A stretch of 64,000 bases of DNA from Falsiroseomonas sp050563535 (GCF_050563535.1 NZ_JBNXUO010000005.1:1-64000); one strand, 5' to 3'. Counted from the first letter of the stretch, positions 10,450 through 18,938 are shown. Notes: generated by a model from the sequence alone, not told the origin. Numbers and translations are program-made.

Positions 10450-12711
10450 TCAGATGATGAAGATGTCCGGCGTGATCTGCGCCACCCGGATGCCGGTGAG
10501 CACGACCGAGCCCTGCCCGCCGAGAGAGAGCTCCGCCCAGCCAGCGCCCCCCAGCGCCGCCATCGCTTCGTCGAGGCCGGCGAAGAACGCCGAGACATGG
10601 AGCCGATCCTCGCCGAGGGTGAAGCCGAGGATGAGGTCCCTTCCCTCCGTGTCGCCCCCGAATTCGAAGACATCCGCGCCGCCGCCGCCGATCAGCGTGT
10701 CGACCCCCTGCATCCCGAGCAGGGTATCTGCCCCGTCGCCCCCCAGGATCTGGTCGTCACCCCGATTGCCCGAGAGCAGGTCGTCCCCCGCGCCGCCCAG
10801 GATCGTATCCTGGCCGTCCTGGCCCAGCACCGTGTCCGCCCCGGCCCCGGCGCGCAGGAGATTGGCGAGCAGATTGCCCGACAGCATGTTGTCGGCGCCG
10901 TTGCCGGTGCCCTCGACCGCGTAGCCGGCCAGGGTCAGGCCCTCCACCCCGTTCGGCAGGCGGTAGGACAGGCGCGACACCAGCAGGTCCACGCCGCCGT
11001 CCGGCGTCTCGATGATGCGGTCGGACAGGTCGTCCAAGATGTAGGTGTCGTTCCCCGCCCCGCCCGAAAGCGTGTCCTGGCCGGCGCCGCCGACCAGCCG
11101 GTCGCCGCCGGCGCCGCCGAACAGCGCGTCGTTGCCGGTGCCGCCGTCGATCAGGTCGTCCTCCGTCCCGCCATCCAGGCGGTCGTCGCCGCCGAAGCCG
11201 AACAGCTGGTCGTTGCCGGCGCCGCCGCGCAGCAGGTTGGCGAAGCCGTTGCCGTGCAGGCTGTTGACCAGGGCATTGCCGGTGCCCTGCGCAGCGCCCG
11301 CGGCCTCGGCCAGCCGCAGGGCCTCGACATGGTCGCCGAGCCGCCAGGAGGTGGAGGCGAGGACGGTGTCCGCACCGCCGTCGCGCAGTTCCAGCACGCG
11401 GTCGCCCGCATCCTCCACCAGGAACAGGTCGCCTCCCGTGCCGCCCGCCAGGCTGTCCGCGCCGGCCCCGCCATCCAGCGTGTCGCTGCCGGCGAGGCCC
11501 GAGAGCGTGTCGCCCCCCGCACCCCCCTGCAGCCGGTTCGCGGCGGCGTTGCCGAGGATGCGGTCGTCGCCGCTGCCCCCGATCGCGTTCTCGATCAGCG
11601 CGCGTGGGTCACCTTCGTGCAGGAAGGCGTTGTAGACGCTGGCCTGTGCGCGGAAGGGCGCGCCCGGCTCCGCCTCCATCCCATCCGGCGTCAGGTTGGC
11701 GAGCTGCACGTCCGAGAGCACCGAGCCGGCGCCGGGGGTGAGATCGATCCTCAGCGCGTCCGCATATGCCGAGAAGTCGTACGTGTCCCGCCCGTTGCCG
11801 TCCCAGATGGTCAGCAGGATGCGGTTCGCACCTGGCGCGCCCTGGCCGACCCCGTCGACCTGCACTTCCCCCGTCGCCGGGTCGAACCGGTATGTGGTGT
11901 CGCCGGCATTGGTCGCGTAGTTGGCGCCGTAGAGATGCTGCAGGGCGCGGATGTCGTAGGCCATCCAGGTCTGCGGGAAGTCCCAGCTCAACTCGGGCGG
12001 TCCGTCGCTCGTGTCGCCCCCGGGGTGCATCTTGTACGCCATGTTCGTGAATTCGATGGCGTTGAGCGCGGACGGCATCTCGACGACGCCGCCACCGGCC
12101 AGGCCGGGACCCTGGTGCGGATGGGCGAGGCCGAGCGCGTGCCCCAGTTCATGCATGATGACATGCCAGGCGACCGAGCCCGGCTGCGGGTCGAGCAGCC
12201 CGCCGAAGCCGGCGCGGAAGAGCGAGGTGTTGAGCCAGACATCGCCGCCGCGGCCGGCCGGCGAGGCGTCCGAACCCTCGGCGCCCCAGGTCTCGAAGCC
12301 CGGAAACCAGGCGAAGCCGTAGACGCCCTGGATCGAGGGTGCCGCGCCGAAGCGGAGCGTCGCCGCCTCCGCATCCTCGGTCCGGGTGACCGTAAGATGG
12401 GTGAAGGACGCGAGCGAGCCGAACCGTGCGGCCGTGCCGCCGGGAATGTCGGACGTGCCAGCCAGGATGAGGTCCAGCGCGCGGGTCAACGACGCGGTGG
12501 GCGCATCGAAGCCGGTGGCAAGGGCGCGGGGATAGGCGTCCCCCCACCCATCGGGACCGAGTGTCCGCGGCAGGGCGAAGGTGATCTGCGCCGATGTCCA
12601 ACGCGTGCCGACCAGCAGGGCATCGAGGGTCGGATCGCCGGTATAGGCCACCCCTTCCCATGCGCGGCCATCCGCTGCGCCGGAGTTGTCGAGGAAGGAG
12701 GATCCGCTCAC
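10450..12711 (-). CDS. Secreted serralysin-like metzincin protease with RTX repeats
   Basis: Predicted extracellular zinc protease, 753 residues, with no N-terminal signal peptide. Residues 187-198 carry the metzincin site HELGHALGLAHP (three His ligands and catalytic Glu), and a Met-turn candidate NMAYKM follows. From about residue 375 there are many GGxGxDxLxGG nonapeptide repeats that bind calcium. The C-terminus ends in DIFII, the acidic-plus-hydrophobic tail seen in type I secreted serralysins. No ABC exporter, membrane-fusion protein or inhibitor gene lies nearby. It reads away from an AT-rich promoter region at 12,720-12,800. Confidence 0.9.
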   Translation of the reverse strand: MSGSSFLDNSGAADGRAWEGVAYTGDPTLDALLVGTRWTSAQITFALPRTLGPDGWGDAYPRALATGFDAPTASLTRALDLILAGTSDIPGGTAARFGSLASFTHLTVTRTEDAEAATLRFGAAPSIQGVYGFAWFPGFETWGAEGSDASPAGRGGDVWLNTSLFRAGFGGLLDPQPGSVAWHVIMHELGHALGLAHPHQGPGLAGGGVVEMPSALNAIEFTNMAYKMHPGGDTSDGPPELSWDFPQTWMAYDIRALQHLYGANYATNAGDTTYRFDPATGEVQVDGVGQGAPGANRILLTIWDGNGRDTYDFSAYADALRIDLTPGAGSVLSDVQLANLTPDGMEAEPGAPFRAQASVYNAFLHEGDPRALIENAIGGSGDDRILGNAAANRLQGGAGGDTLSGLAGSDTLDGGAGADSLAGGTGGDLFLVEDAGDRVLELRDGGADTVLASTSWRLGDHVEALRLAEAAGAAQGTGNALVNSLHGNGFANLLRGGAGNDQLFGFGGDDRLDGGTEDDLIDGGTGNDALFGGAGGDRLVGGAGQDTLSGGAGNDTYILDDLSDRIIETPDGGVDLLVSRLSYRLPNGVEGLTLAGYAVEGTGNGADNMLSGNLLANLLRAGAGADTVLGQDGQDTILGGAGDDLLSGNRGDDQILGGDGADTLLGMQGVDTLIGGGGADVFEFGGDTEGRDLILGFTLGEDRLHVSAFFAGLDEAMAALGGAGWAELSLGGQGSVVLTGIRVAQITPDIFII

Positions 12712-12762
12712 CGCATATACCCCGAGGCGCTGGACTATGCGGCACGGATAGCGTGCGATCGG

Positions 12763-12774
12763 ATTGAATTCAAT
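12763..12774. promoter_or_regulatory. AT-rich palindrome upstream of the protease gene
   Basis: A perfect 12-bp palindrome ATTGAATTCAAT sits 52 bp before the protease start in an unusually AT-rich patch (about 12,760-12,800). The TTGAAT half recurs just outside it. On the reverse strand, TTGAAT is followed 17 bp later by TATCCG, a weak sigma-70-like pair. This is suggestive only; it could be an operator or core promoter for the protease. Confidence 0.3.
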
Positions 12775-12847
12775 TGTGAGTTGAATATCAGATAGTTGGA
12801 TGCGGAGTTCCAGGGCAGGAACGCGGCCGCTTCGTATGGCGCCCCAT

Positions 12848-12884
12848 GAAAAAAGAAGCCCGCTAATCCATTGGATTAGCGGGC
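12848..12884 (-). terminator. Strong Rho-independent terminator
   Basis: A perfect 12-bp stem GCCCGCTAATCC / GGATTAGCGGGC with a 3-nt loop. On the reverse strand it is followed by TTCTTTTTTC. It would end the candidate small RNA and any read-through from the LysR gene. Confidence 0.85.
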
Positions 12885-12995
12885 AGTCAAACAGGGAGGC
12901 TTCACGTCTGGGAGACGAAGGGGTTCGGAACAGTCATCCGAATGACCCTGTTCCAGCGTCGCCGCTGGAACGCCCCCAATCTAACCCCGAAGGTC
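12848..12995 (-). ncRNA. Candidate structured small RNA
   Basis: The gap between the LysR and protease genes holds no credible ORF but has a series of strong hairpins on the reverse strand. In order: GTTCCAGCG / CGCTGGAAC closed by a GCGA tetraloop (12950-12971); GTCAT / ATGAC around TCGG (12933-12946), which can extend with GGAACA / TGTTCC (12927-12954); a CGTCT / AGACG hairpin (12905-12917); then a terminator (12858-12884). The extended second hairpin would use part of the first, so the two are mutually exclusive. An unpaired CCTCCCTG, complementary to Shine-Dalgarno sequences, precedes the terminator. The 5' end is not defined. No Rfam family is recognised with confidence. Confidence 0.5.
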
Positions 12996-13071
12996 GCATG
13001 CGCGATTGGTGAAAACGCCCGATCGGACATGCAGAATACGCATGGGTAGATCCTCGGCCTAATGAGGAACC

Positions 13072-13977
13072 CTATTGCGCGGCCATCCGTCCGGGTGCGG
13101 CAAGTTCCGCCACCAGGAAGTCCCGGAACACCGCCACGCGCTTCGAGTGTCGGAGCTCCTCGGGGTAGACGAAGAAGGCTTCGATGCGCGGGGCCTTCAG
13201 CTCCGGCAGGACCTGCACCAGGCCTTCCAGCTCATCGCCCATGTAGTCGGGCAGGGCGGCAAGGCCGAGGCCACTGCGCACCGCCTGCAGGATGCCGGGG
13301 AGGCTGTTCATCTCGAGCACGGCGCGGCGGGGTGAGCCGGGGCGCCGCCCGGCATCGGACAGCCAGTTCACGCTTTCCACCGGGGGGCGATAGTCGCCAT
13401 AGACGATCATGCGATGGGCATCGAGATCCTCGGCCCGGTTCGGCATGCCCATCTTCTTGAGGTAGGAAGGTGCACCGCAGACGCGCCATCCGAAGGTGCC
13501 GAGGTTCCGCTGGATCAGGTCCGGCTGCCGCGGCGGGTGCATGCGGATCGCCACATCGGCTTCCCGCATGGCCAGATCGAGGTCGGCATCGTCGAGCAGG
13601 ACGGTCAGCGTCACATCGGGGTGCAACTGCATGAAGCGGTGCAGGCGTGGGGCAAGCCAGACGCTGCCGAAACCCGTGGTGGTGGTCACCTTGAGCCGCC
13701 CGGTCGGCCGTTCCCGGCTCTCGGTCAGCAGGGCTTCCGTCATCGCCAGCTTGGCGAAGACCTCGCGCACCGCCCGGTTCAGTGTCTCTCCCTGCTCCGT
13801 CAGGATGAGGCCGCGCGCATGGCGGTGGAACAGCGGGACCTGAAGGGCTTCCTCCAGCGCCTGGATCTGGCGGGACACGGCGGACTGGGAAAGATTCAGC
13901 GTCTCGCCGGCATGGGTGAAGGACCCGGCCTCCGCGACGGCGTGGAATACCCTCAGCTTGTCCCAGTCGAGCGGCAT
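13072..13977 (-). CDS. LysR-family transcriptional regulator
   Basis: 301-residue regulator. The N-terminal winged helix-turn-helix (WDKLRVFHAVAEAGSFTHAGE, then LNLSQSAVSRQIQALE) is followed by a substrate-binding domain typical of the family. The frame extends to 14022, but the ATG at 13977 begins at the conserved N-terminus and has GGGAG about 10 nt before it. It lies 117 bp downstream of trxB on the same strand, so the two may be co-transcribed. The candidate small RNA and its terminator follow. Target genes and inducer are unknown. Confidence 0.88.
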   Translation of the reverse strand: MPLDWDKLRVFHAVAEAGSFTHAGETLNLSQSAVSRQIQALEEALQVPLFHRHARGLILTEQGETLNRAVREVFAKLAMTEALLTESRERPTGRLKVTTTTGFGSVWLAPRLHRFMQLHPDVTLTVLLDDADLDLAMREADVAIRMHPPRQPDLIQRNLGTFGWRVCGAPSYLKKMGMPNRAEDLDAHRMIVYGDYRPPVESVNWLSDAGRRPGSPRRAVLEMNSLPGILQAVRSGLGLAALPDYMGDELEGLVQVLPELKAPRIEAFFVYPEELRHSKRVAVFRDFLVAELAAPGRMAAQ

Positions 13978-14094
13978 TCCCGCGGCATCTCCCGTTGCGT
14001 CCGAATCGTGGCAGGCTGCCACGATCCGCTGCGCCCTGGGTAGGCCATGCGCGGAGGGAATGGCAGCACTTTTCTCGCGTTCGATGTGTGCGGA

Positions 14095-15111
14095 TCAATC
14101 CCACGCCGCAAGGGCGGGCGCATCCTCAGGCATGTGCGCCAGGAATTTCTCGGCTTCCAGCGCGGCCATGCAGCCGGTGCCGGCGGCGGTCACGGCCTGG
14201 CGGTAGATGCGGTCCTGCACGTCGCCCGCGGCGAAGACGCCGGCCACCGAGGTGCGCGTGCTGCCTGGCTCGGTCAGGATGTAGCCGTCCCCGTCCATCG
14301 CGACCTGGCCACGGAACAGCGCCGTCGCGGGATCATGCCCGATCGCGACGAAGACGCCATGCACGGGCAACTCGCTCCGCTCCCCTGTCACGCTGTCACG
14401 GAGCGCGAGGGCGCGCGCCACGGGCACGCGGCCCGTCGTGTCGGCCAGCACCGCTTCCGCCACCGCGTTCCATCGCAGCGTGACGTTGGGGCGGGCGAAG
14501 AGCCGTTCCTGGAGGATCCGTTCCGACCGCAGGCTGTCGCGCCGGTGCACCAGCGTGACCGACCGCGCGAGGTTGGAGAGGTAGAGCGCCTCCTCCGTCG
14601 CGGAATTGCCGCCGCCGATCACCGCCACGTCCTTGCCGCGGTAGAAGAAGCCGTCGCATGTGGCGCAGGCGGAGACACCGAAGCCCGACAGCTCCTTCTC
14701 GCCCGGGATGCCAAGCCACCGCGCCTGCGCACCCGTCGCGATCACCAGCGAGGCGGCGATGAACCGGTCGCCGGAATCGGCCTCGGCCACGAAGGGGCGA
14801 CGGGAGAGATCGACGCGGGTGATCACGTCCTGGATGACGGCGGTGCCGACATGCTCCGCCTGGGCCTTCATCTGGTCCATCAGCCAGGGACCCTGGATGG
14901 GCTCGGCGAAGCCGGGGTAGTTCTCCACCTCGGTCGTGATGGTCAACTGGCCGCCGGGCTGCATCCCGGCCACGAGCAGGGGCTTCAGCCCGGCGCGCGC
15001 GGCGTAGATGGCGGCGGTGTATCCGGCGGGGCCGGCGCCTATGATCAGCAGGCGGGTGCGGTGGGTCTGGGGCACGGTCTGGGTCCGGAAGGTGGGGCAG
15101 GTCCGGGGCAT
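14095..15111 (-). CDS. trxB: Thioredoxin-disulfide reductase
   Basis: NADPH-dependent FAD enzyme that reduces thioredoxin in the cytoplasm. The FAD-binding GAGPAGYTAAIYAARA is near the N-terminus, the redox-active CATC is at residues 149-152, the NADPH site GGGNSATEEA follows, and GVFAAGDVQD is near the C-terminus. The product is 338 residues from the ATG at 15111, which follows AGGGCGGG. A GTG at 15075 would give an N-terminus aligned more closely with E. coli TrxB (redox Cys at 137/140), so the true start is uncertain by 12 codons. Divergent from lrp. Confidence 0.94.
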   Translation of the reverse strand: MPRTCPTFRTQTVPQTHRTRLLIIGAGPAGYTAAIYAARAGLKPLLVAGMQPGGQLTITTEVENYPGFAEPIQGPWLMDQMKAQAEHVGTAVIQDVITRVDLSRRPFVAEADSGDRFIAASLVIATGAQARWLGIPGEKELSGFGVSACATCDGFFYRGKDVAVIGGGNSATEEALYLSNLARSVTLVHRRDSLRSERILQERLFARPNVTLRWNAVAEAVLADTTGRVPVARALALRDSVTGERSELPVHGVFVAIGHDPATALFRGQVAMDGDGYILTEPGSTRTSVAGVFAAGDVQDRIYRQAVTAAGTGCMAALEAEKFLAHMPEDAPALAAWD

Positions 15112-15168
15112 TCGGCCCGCCCTGCGCATCACGCCATCGATTCCGCGAATTTGGCCGCAGCACAAGTC

Positions 15169-15196
15169 TTGCAAAATTTTAATGTGGAACTATATT
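15169..15196 (+). promoter_or_regulatory. Predicted sigma-70 promoter of the lrp gene
   Basis: TTGCAA and TATATT are separated by 16 bp in the only AT-rich patch of the trxB-lrp spacer, 38 bp before the lrp start codon. The -10 box overlaps the palindrome described next, which suits autoregulation. Confidence 0.6.
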
Positions 15197-15210
15197 TCGT
15201 CCAACGAAAT
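15194..15210. promoter_or_regulatory. Palindromic operator in the lrp-trxB spacer
   Basis: A perfect inverted repeat ATTTCGT-CCA-ACGAAAT overlaps the predicted -10 box and initiation region of lrp. Lrp/AsnC regulators commonly bind such palindromes in their own divergent promoters, so autorepression and control of trxB are reasonable inferences. Confidence 0.6.
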
Positions 15211-15233
15211 CGCCGGGACATGAAAGCCTGACC

Positions 15234-15728
15234 ATGAAGCGCGCCGAAGCCCCCGACCTTGATCAGGTGGACTGGACGATCCTTGCCGAACTCCAGGCCG
15301 ACGGCCGGATGACGAATGTGGAACTGGCCCGTCGCGTGGGCCTGTCCGCACCGCCCTGCCTGCGCCGCGTGCGGCGGCTGGAGGAGCAAGGGGTCATCCG
15401 CGGCTACCATGCCGATCTCGACCGCCACATCCTGGGATGGCAGATCACCTTCTTCGCCCTGGTGGGGCTTGAGACGCAGAAGGAGGCGGTTCTGTCCGCC
15501 TTCGAGCGGATGGTGTGCGGCTGGCCGGAGGTGCGGGAGTGCCACATGATCCGTGGAGGCGGGGACTTCCTGCTTCGCCTCGTGGCGCGGGACACCCAGC
15601 ACGAGAACGCCCTGACCTCGCGCCTGACGGAGGCGCCCCACGTCCTGCGCGTCCAGACGCTGCAGACCATCCGCACGGCCTGCGACGTGACGGGCGTGCC
15701 GGTGGAACGCGAACTGGTCGAGGGCTGA
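15234..15728 (+). CDS. Lrp/AsnC-family transcriptional regulator
   Basis: 164-residue regulator with an N-terminal helix-turn-helix (LDQVDWTILAELQADGRMTN, then VELARRVGLSAPPCLRRVRR) and a C-terminal ligand-binding RAM domain (GGDFLLRLVARD). It is divergent from trxB, an arrangement often seen in alphaproteobacteria. The spacer carries a palindrome that is a good candidate for its own binding site. Its stop codon overlaps the probable start of the downstream hydrolase (CTGA). The effector amino acid cannot be told from sequence. Confidence 0.93.
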   Translation: MKRAEAPDLDQVDWTILAELQADGRMTNVELARRVGLSAPPCLRRVRRLEEQGVIRGYHADLDRHILGWQITFFALVGLETQKEAVLSAFERMVCGWPEVRECHMIRGGGDFLLRLVARDTQHENALTSRLTEAPHVLRVQTLQTIRTACDVTGVPVERELVEG

Positions 15729-17062
15729 TCCGCGCCGCGGTCGTCGCGCTTTCCCTGTGCGCGGCGACGGCGGCAGGGGCCGAGGCGCCGGTGGCCGCCG
15801 CCTGTCCCCCCGGCCTGCCGGAAGGGCTGACCTGCCTGCGCGGGCGCGACGGGAACGGCGCGCATCTGCTGCTTGCCAGGCCCGCGCACTGGAATGGCGG
15901 ATTGGTGGTGCATGTCTTCGGCGGCCCGCGCATGGCGCCGCCCGCGCCCGACACCACCGACGAGGACCTGATCCGCTACGCCGAATTCGTGCGGGAGGGC
16001 TGGGCCTGGGCGTCCACCAGCCGCCGCCGCGCCGGATTCGGCGTGACCCGCGGGGCCGAGGACACGGAAGCGGCGCGCCGTGCGGCGGTGGCCGCCTTCG
16101 GCCGTCCCGCCTTCACCGCCATCCACGGCCAGTCCTGGGGTGCGGCCGTGGCTGCCAAGGCGATCGAGGTGATGAACGTCCCCGGCCCGGATGGCCGCCG
16201 GCCCTGGGACGCCGCGCTGCTCACATCGGGCGTGCTGGCCGGGCCGACGCGGGCCTACGACATGCGGGTCGACCTGCGCGCCGCCTATCAGGCCGTCTGT
16301 GGCACCCACCCCGCCCCGCACGAGGCGCAGTATCCGGTGGTGCTCGGCCTTCCTGCCGGCGCCACGATGCCGCGGGAGGAGGTGATCACCCGCTACCTCG
16401 CCTGCACCGGCGCCGATCTCGCGCCGCAGGCGCGCAGCGCGGCGCAACGCCAGGCACTGGCCGACCTGGTGGCGGCCAGCCGCGTTCCGGAATGGGCCAT
16501 CCCCGGCCATCTCTGGTGGGCGACGCAGGTCTTCGCCGACATCTCCGCCAACCTGACCGGGGGGCGGAGCGCCTTCGGCAATGCTGGCGTGCGATACCGC
16601 GGCACCGCCGACGACGAGGCGTTCAACGCCCGCATCCCGCGCTATGCCGCCGATCCGGCGGCGCGCGCGCGATTGGCCGCGGATGGCGACCTCGGGGGCG
16701 ACGTCGCGATCCCCGTCCTGACCCTGCATGGCGTCGGTGACACGACCGTCTTCGTCGAGAACGCGGCCGCCTATCGCACCACGCTCGAACGCGCCGGACA
16801 TGGGGACCGGCTGTTCCAGGTCTTCGTGGACGATGCCGAGCACCAGAAGCTCTCGCCCGTGCTGTATCCGGCGGCTCTCGCCACCCTGCGGCACTGGGCG
16901 GAGACGGGCCAGCGCCCGACCGCCGCGCTGTTCCGCGCACGCTGCGAGGCGATGCGCGCCGCCTACCCCGGCGACTGCCGCGTGCTGGAGGACTATGCCC
17001 CCCAGCCCTGGGAGGCGCGGGTCAACCCGCGGGAGCCGGGCGCGCAGCAGGCCGCGCGCTGA
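15725..17062 (+). CDS. Secreted alpha/beta-hydrolase
   Basis: Predicted periplasmic or secreted hydrolase, about 445 residues. A signal peptide is evident: a short basic start, then AAVVALSLCAATAAGAEA. The nucleophile elbow GQSWG, a LHGVGD acid-loop candidate and an EHQKL His candidate complete a Ser-Asp-His triad. No ATG or GTG lies at the signal peptide. The best-placed start is a CTG at 15725 that overlaps the lrp stop, while the first upstream ATG (15515) would put 70 unrelated residues before the signal. Translational coupling to lrp is inferred. Substrate unknown; a tannase or peptidase-like role is possible. Confidence 0.72.
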   Translation: MIRAAVVALSLCAATAAGAEAPVAAACPPGLPEGLTCLRGRDGNGAHLLLARPAHWNGGLVVHVFGGPRMAPPAPDTTDEDLIRYAEFVREGWAWASTSRRRAGFGVTRGAEDTEAARRAAVAAFGRPAFTAIHGQSWGAAVAAKAIEVMNVPGPDGRRPWDAALLTSGVLAGPTRAYDMRVDLRAAYQAVCGTHPAPHEAQYPVVLGLPAGATMPREEVITRYLACTGADLAPQARSAAQRQALADLVAASRVPEWAIPGHLWWATQVFADISANLTGGRSAFGNAGVRYRGTADDEAFNARIPRYAADPAARARLAADGDLGGDVAIPVLTLHGVGDTTVFVENAAAYRTTLERAGHGDRLFQVFVDDAEHQKLSPVLYPAALATLRHWAETGQRPTAALFRARCEAMRAAYPGDCRVLEDYAPQPWEARVNPREPGAQQAAR

Positions 17063-17065
17063 GCG

Positions 17066-18316
17066 TCAGCCGCGGCGCACCACGTAATTGCCGGCCTGCA
17101 GCGCCGCGATGATGGCGTTGCCCTGGCCCGCGTCGCGGACCTCCACCATCAGGTCGAGCTCGGTGCTCTGCACCGTCGGCGCGCCGAACAGCTGCTGGTG
17201 GTTGACCTCGATCACGTTGCCGCCGAGGGCGGAGATGCGCGTGGCGATGTCGGCCAGCATCCCCGGACGGTCGGGAATGTCGAGATGCAGGCGCAGGATC
17301 CGCCCGTCGCGCAGCAACTGGCGCAGCAGCACGTTGGACAGCGCCCGGGCGTCGATGTTGCCGCCGCAGACCGGAATGCCCACCGCCTTCCCGGCAAAGC
17401 GTGCCGGATGGGCGAGGAGCGCCGCCAGCCCGGCAGCCCCGGCCCCCTCGGCCACCACCTTGGCGCCTTCCGCCAGCATGGCGATCGCTTCCTCGACCGC
17501 CCGTTCCGGCACGACCAGCACCTCGATGCGGTGGTGCTTCAGCCAGGCGAAGGGCTTTTCGCCGACGTCGCGGACGGCGATGCCTTCCGCCACGGTGGGT
17601 CCGCCGACGCTGACGGGTTGGCCGGCGAGCCGCTGCGCCATGGCGGGGTAGCCCTCGACCTCGACGCCGAATACCTCGATCCCCGGCTTCAACTCCAGTG
17701 CCGCCGCGGCGCAGCCCGTCAGCAGCCCGCCGCCGCCGACCGGCACGGCCAGGGCCTCCAGCCCCGGGGCGTCCTCGAGCATCTCGAGGGCGGCGGTGCC
17801 CTGCCCGGCGATCACCGCGATGTCGTCATAGGGGTGGACGAAGGTCAGCCCGTCGCGCAGCGCGAGGTCATGCGCATGGGCCGCGGCCTCGGCCAGGGTT
17901 TCGCCGTGCAGCACCACCCGCGCGCCCCAGCCTTCGGTCCGCGTGACCTTGGTGGCGGGCGTGAAGCGCGGCATCACGATGGTGGCGCCGATGCCGGCGA
18001 GCGCGGCATGCCGCGCCACCGCCTGCGCATGGTTCCCCGCCGACATGGCGATCACGCCCGCGGCACGCTCGCGCGCCGTCAGCAGTGCGATGCGGTTGGC
18101 CGCCCCGCGTTCCTTGAAGGCGCCGGTGGCCTGCAGGTTGTCGAGCTTGAGGTGGACCCGCGCGCCCGTCGCGCGCGACAGCGCGTCGCAGCGGATAGTG
18201 GGCGTGCGCAGAACGGCGCCCCCGATCCGCGCCGCGGCCGCGCGCACATCGGCGAGCGTGACATGCGGCACGGCCGCGGGTTCGAGGATCGCGGCCTCGC
18301 CACGCAGGGGGGACAT
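17066..18316 (-). CDS. ilvA: Threonine ammonia-lyase with C-terminal ACT domain
   Basis: PLP enzyme converting threonine to 2-oxobutanoate and ammonia, feeding isoleucine synthesis. The 416-residue protein has the PLP-lysine motif AFKERGA near residue 68, the SAGNHAQ loop and the glycine-rich PVGGGGL phosphate-binding loop. The last 80 residues form one ACT domain (DIPDRPGMLADIATRISALG). This medium, single-ACT form also occurs in catabolic enzymes, so a biosynthetic role is probable rather than certain. It lies 7 bp after greA in the same direction and ends 3 bp from the convergent hydrolase. Confidence 0.92.
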   Translation of the reverse strand: MSPLRGEAAILEPAAVPHVTLADVRAAAARIGGAVLRTPTIRCDALSRATGARVHLKLDNLQATGAFKERGAANRIALLTARERAAGVIAMSAGNHAQAVARHAALAGIGATIVMPRFTPATKVTRTEGWGARVVLHGETLAEAAAHAHDLALRDGLTFVHPYDDIAVIAGQGTAALEMLEDAPGLEALAVPVGGGGLLTGCAAAALELKPGIEVFGVEVEGYPAMAQRLAGQPVSVGGPTVAEGIAVRDVGEKPFAWLKHHRIEVLVVPERAVEEAIAMLAEGAKVVAEGAGAAGLAALLAHPARFAGKAVGIPVCGGNIDARALSNVLLRQLLRDGRILRLHLDIPDRPGMLADIATRISALGGNVIEVNHQQLFGAPTVQSTELDLMVEVRDAGQGNAIIAALQAGNYVVRRG

Positions 18317-18323
18317 GCCGCGT

Positions 18324-18797
18324 TCAGGCGAAGCGGACGGCGGCGATCTCGTACACCCGGGCGCCGCCCGGGGCCGGCACCTCGACGCTGTCGCCCACCT
18401 TCTTGCCGATCAGCGCCTTGGCGAGCGGGGAGGAGATGGAGATGGACCCGGTCTTCATGTCCGCCTCGTACTGGCCGACGATCCGGTACGTCTTCTCGTC
18501 CTCCGTCTCCTCGTCCACCACGGTCACATGCGCGCCGAAGCGCACCTGGTTGCCCGTCATCTTGGAGACGTCGATCACCTCGGCCGAGGGGATGATCGAT
18601 TCCAGTTCCGCGATCCGGCCCTCGATGAAGGACTGGCGCTCTCGCGCCGCGTGGTACTCGGCATTCTCCGACAGGTCGCCATGCGCACGCGCCTCGGCGA
18701 TCGCGCGGATGACCGCGGGGCGCTCCTCGGCTTTCAACTGCCTGAGTTCGTCCTGCAGGCGAGCCAGTCCCTCCGCGGTCATGGGGAACTTCTGCAC
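18324..18797 (-). CDS. greA: Transcription elongation factor GreA
   Basis: Rescues backtracked RNA polymerase by stimulating transcript cleavage. From the GTG at 18797 the product is 157 residues, the standard GreA length. The N-terminal coiled coil carries the acidic tip HGDLSENAEYHAA (Asp and Glu that coordinate the catalytic magnesium), and the C-terminal FKBP-like domain ends SPLAKALIGKKVGDSVEV. The ribosome site GAGGAAGGA is about 7 nt upstream. The longer open frame to 18875 has no homologous sequence. It is followed by ilvA and preceded by the carB terminator. Confidence 0.95.
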   Translation of the reverse strand: MQKFPMTAEGLARLQDELRQLKAEERPAVIRAIAEARAHGDLSENAEYHAARERQSFIEGRIAELESIIPSAEVIDVSKMTGNQVRFGAHVTVVDEETEDEKTYRIVGQYEADMKTGSISISSPLAKALIGKKVGDSVEVPAPGGARVYEIAAVRFA

Positions 18798-18892
18798 GTC
18801 GCGTCCTTCCTCCAGACGAGCCCGCCGGCCCCGCCTGCCGGCGCCGCGCCCGGGTTCCGGGACAGGCGCATGCACGGGGAAGCCGGTCGGGG

Positions 18893-18936
18893 GAAAACAG
18901 GCAGGGCGGGGGAAGGGTGACCCCTTGCCCCCGCCC
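18893..18936 (-). terminator. Terminator of the carA-carB operon
   Basis: A long GC-rich hairpin (outer stem GGGCGGGGG / CCCCCGCCC, inner AAGGG / CCCTT) begins 2 nt after the carB stop. On the reverse strand it is followed by TGCCTGTTTTC. It separates carB from greA-ilvA. Confidence 0.75.
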
Positions 18937-18938
18937 GC

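Noticed and set aside
12885..13071. Plus-strand small RNA or ORF in the LysR-protease gap
   Set aside because: On the plus strand the terminal hairpin has no T-tract, and the 70-residue frame there lacks a ribosome site and recognisable features.
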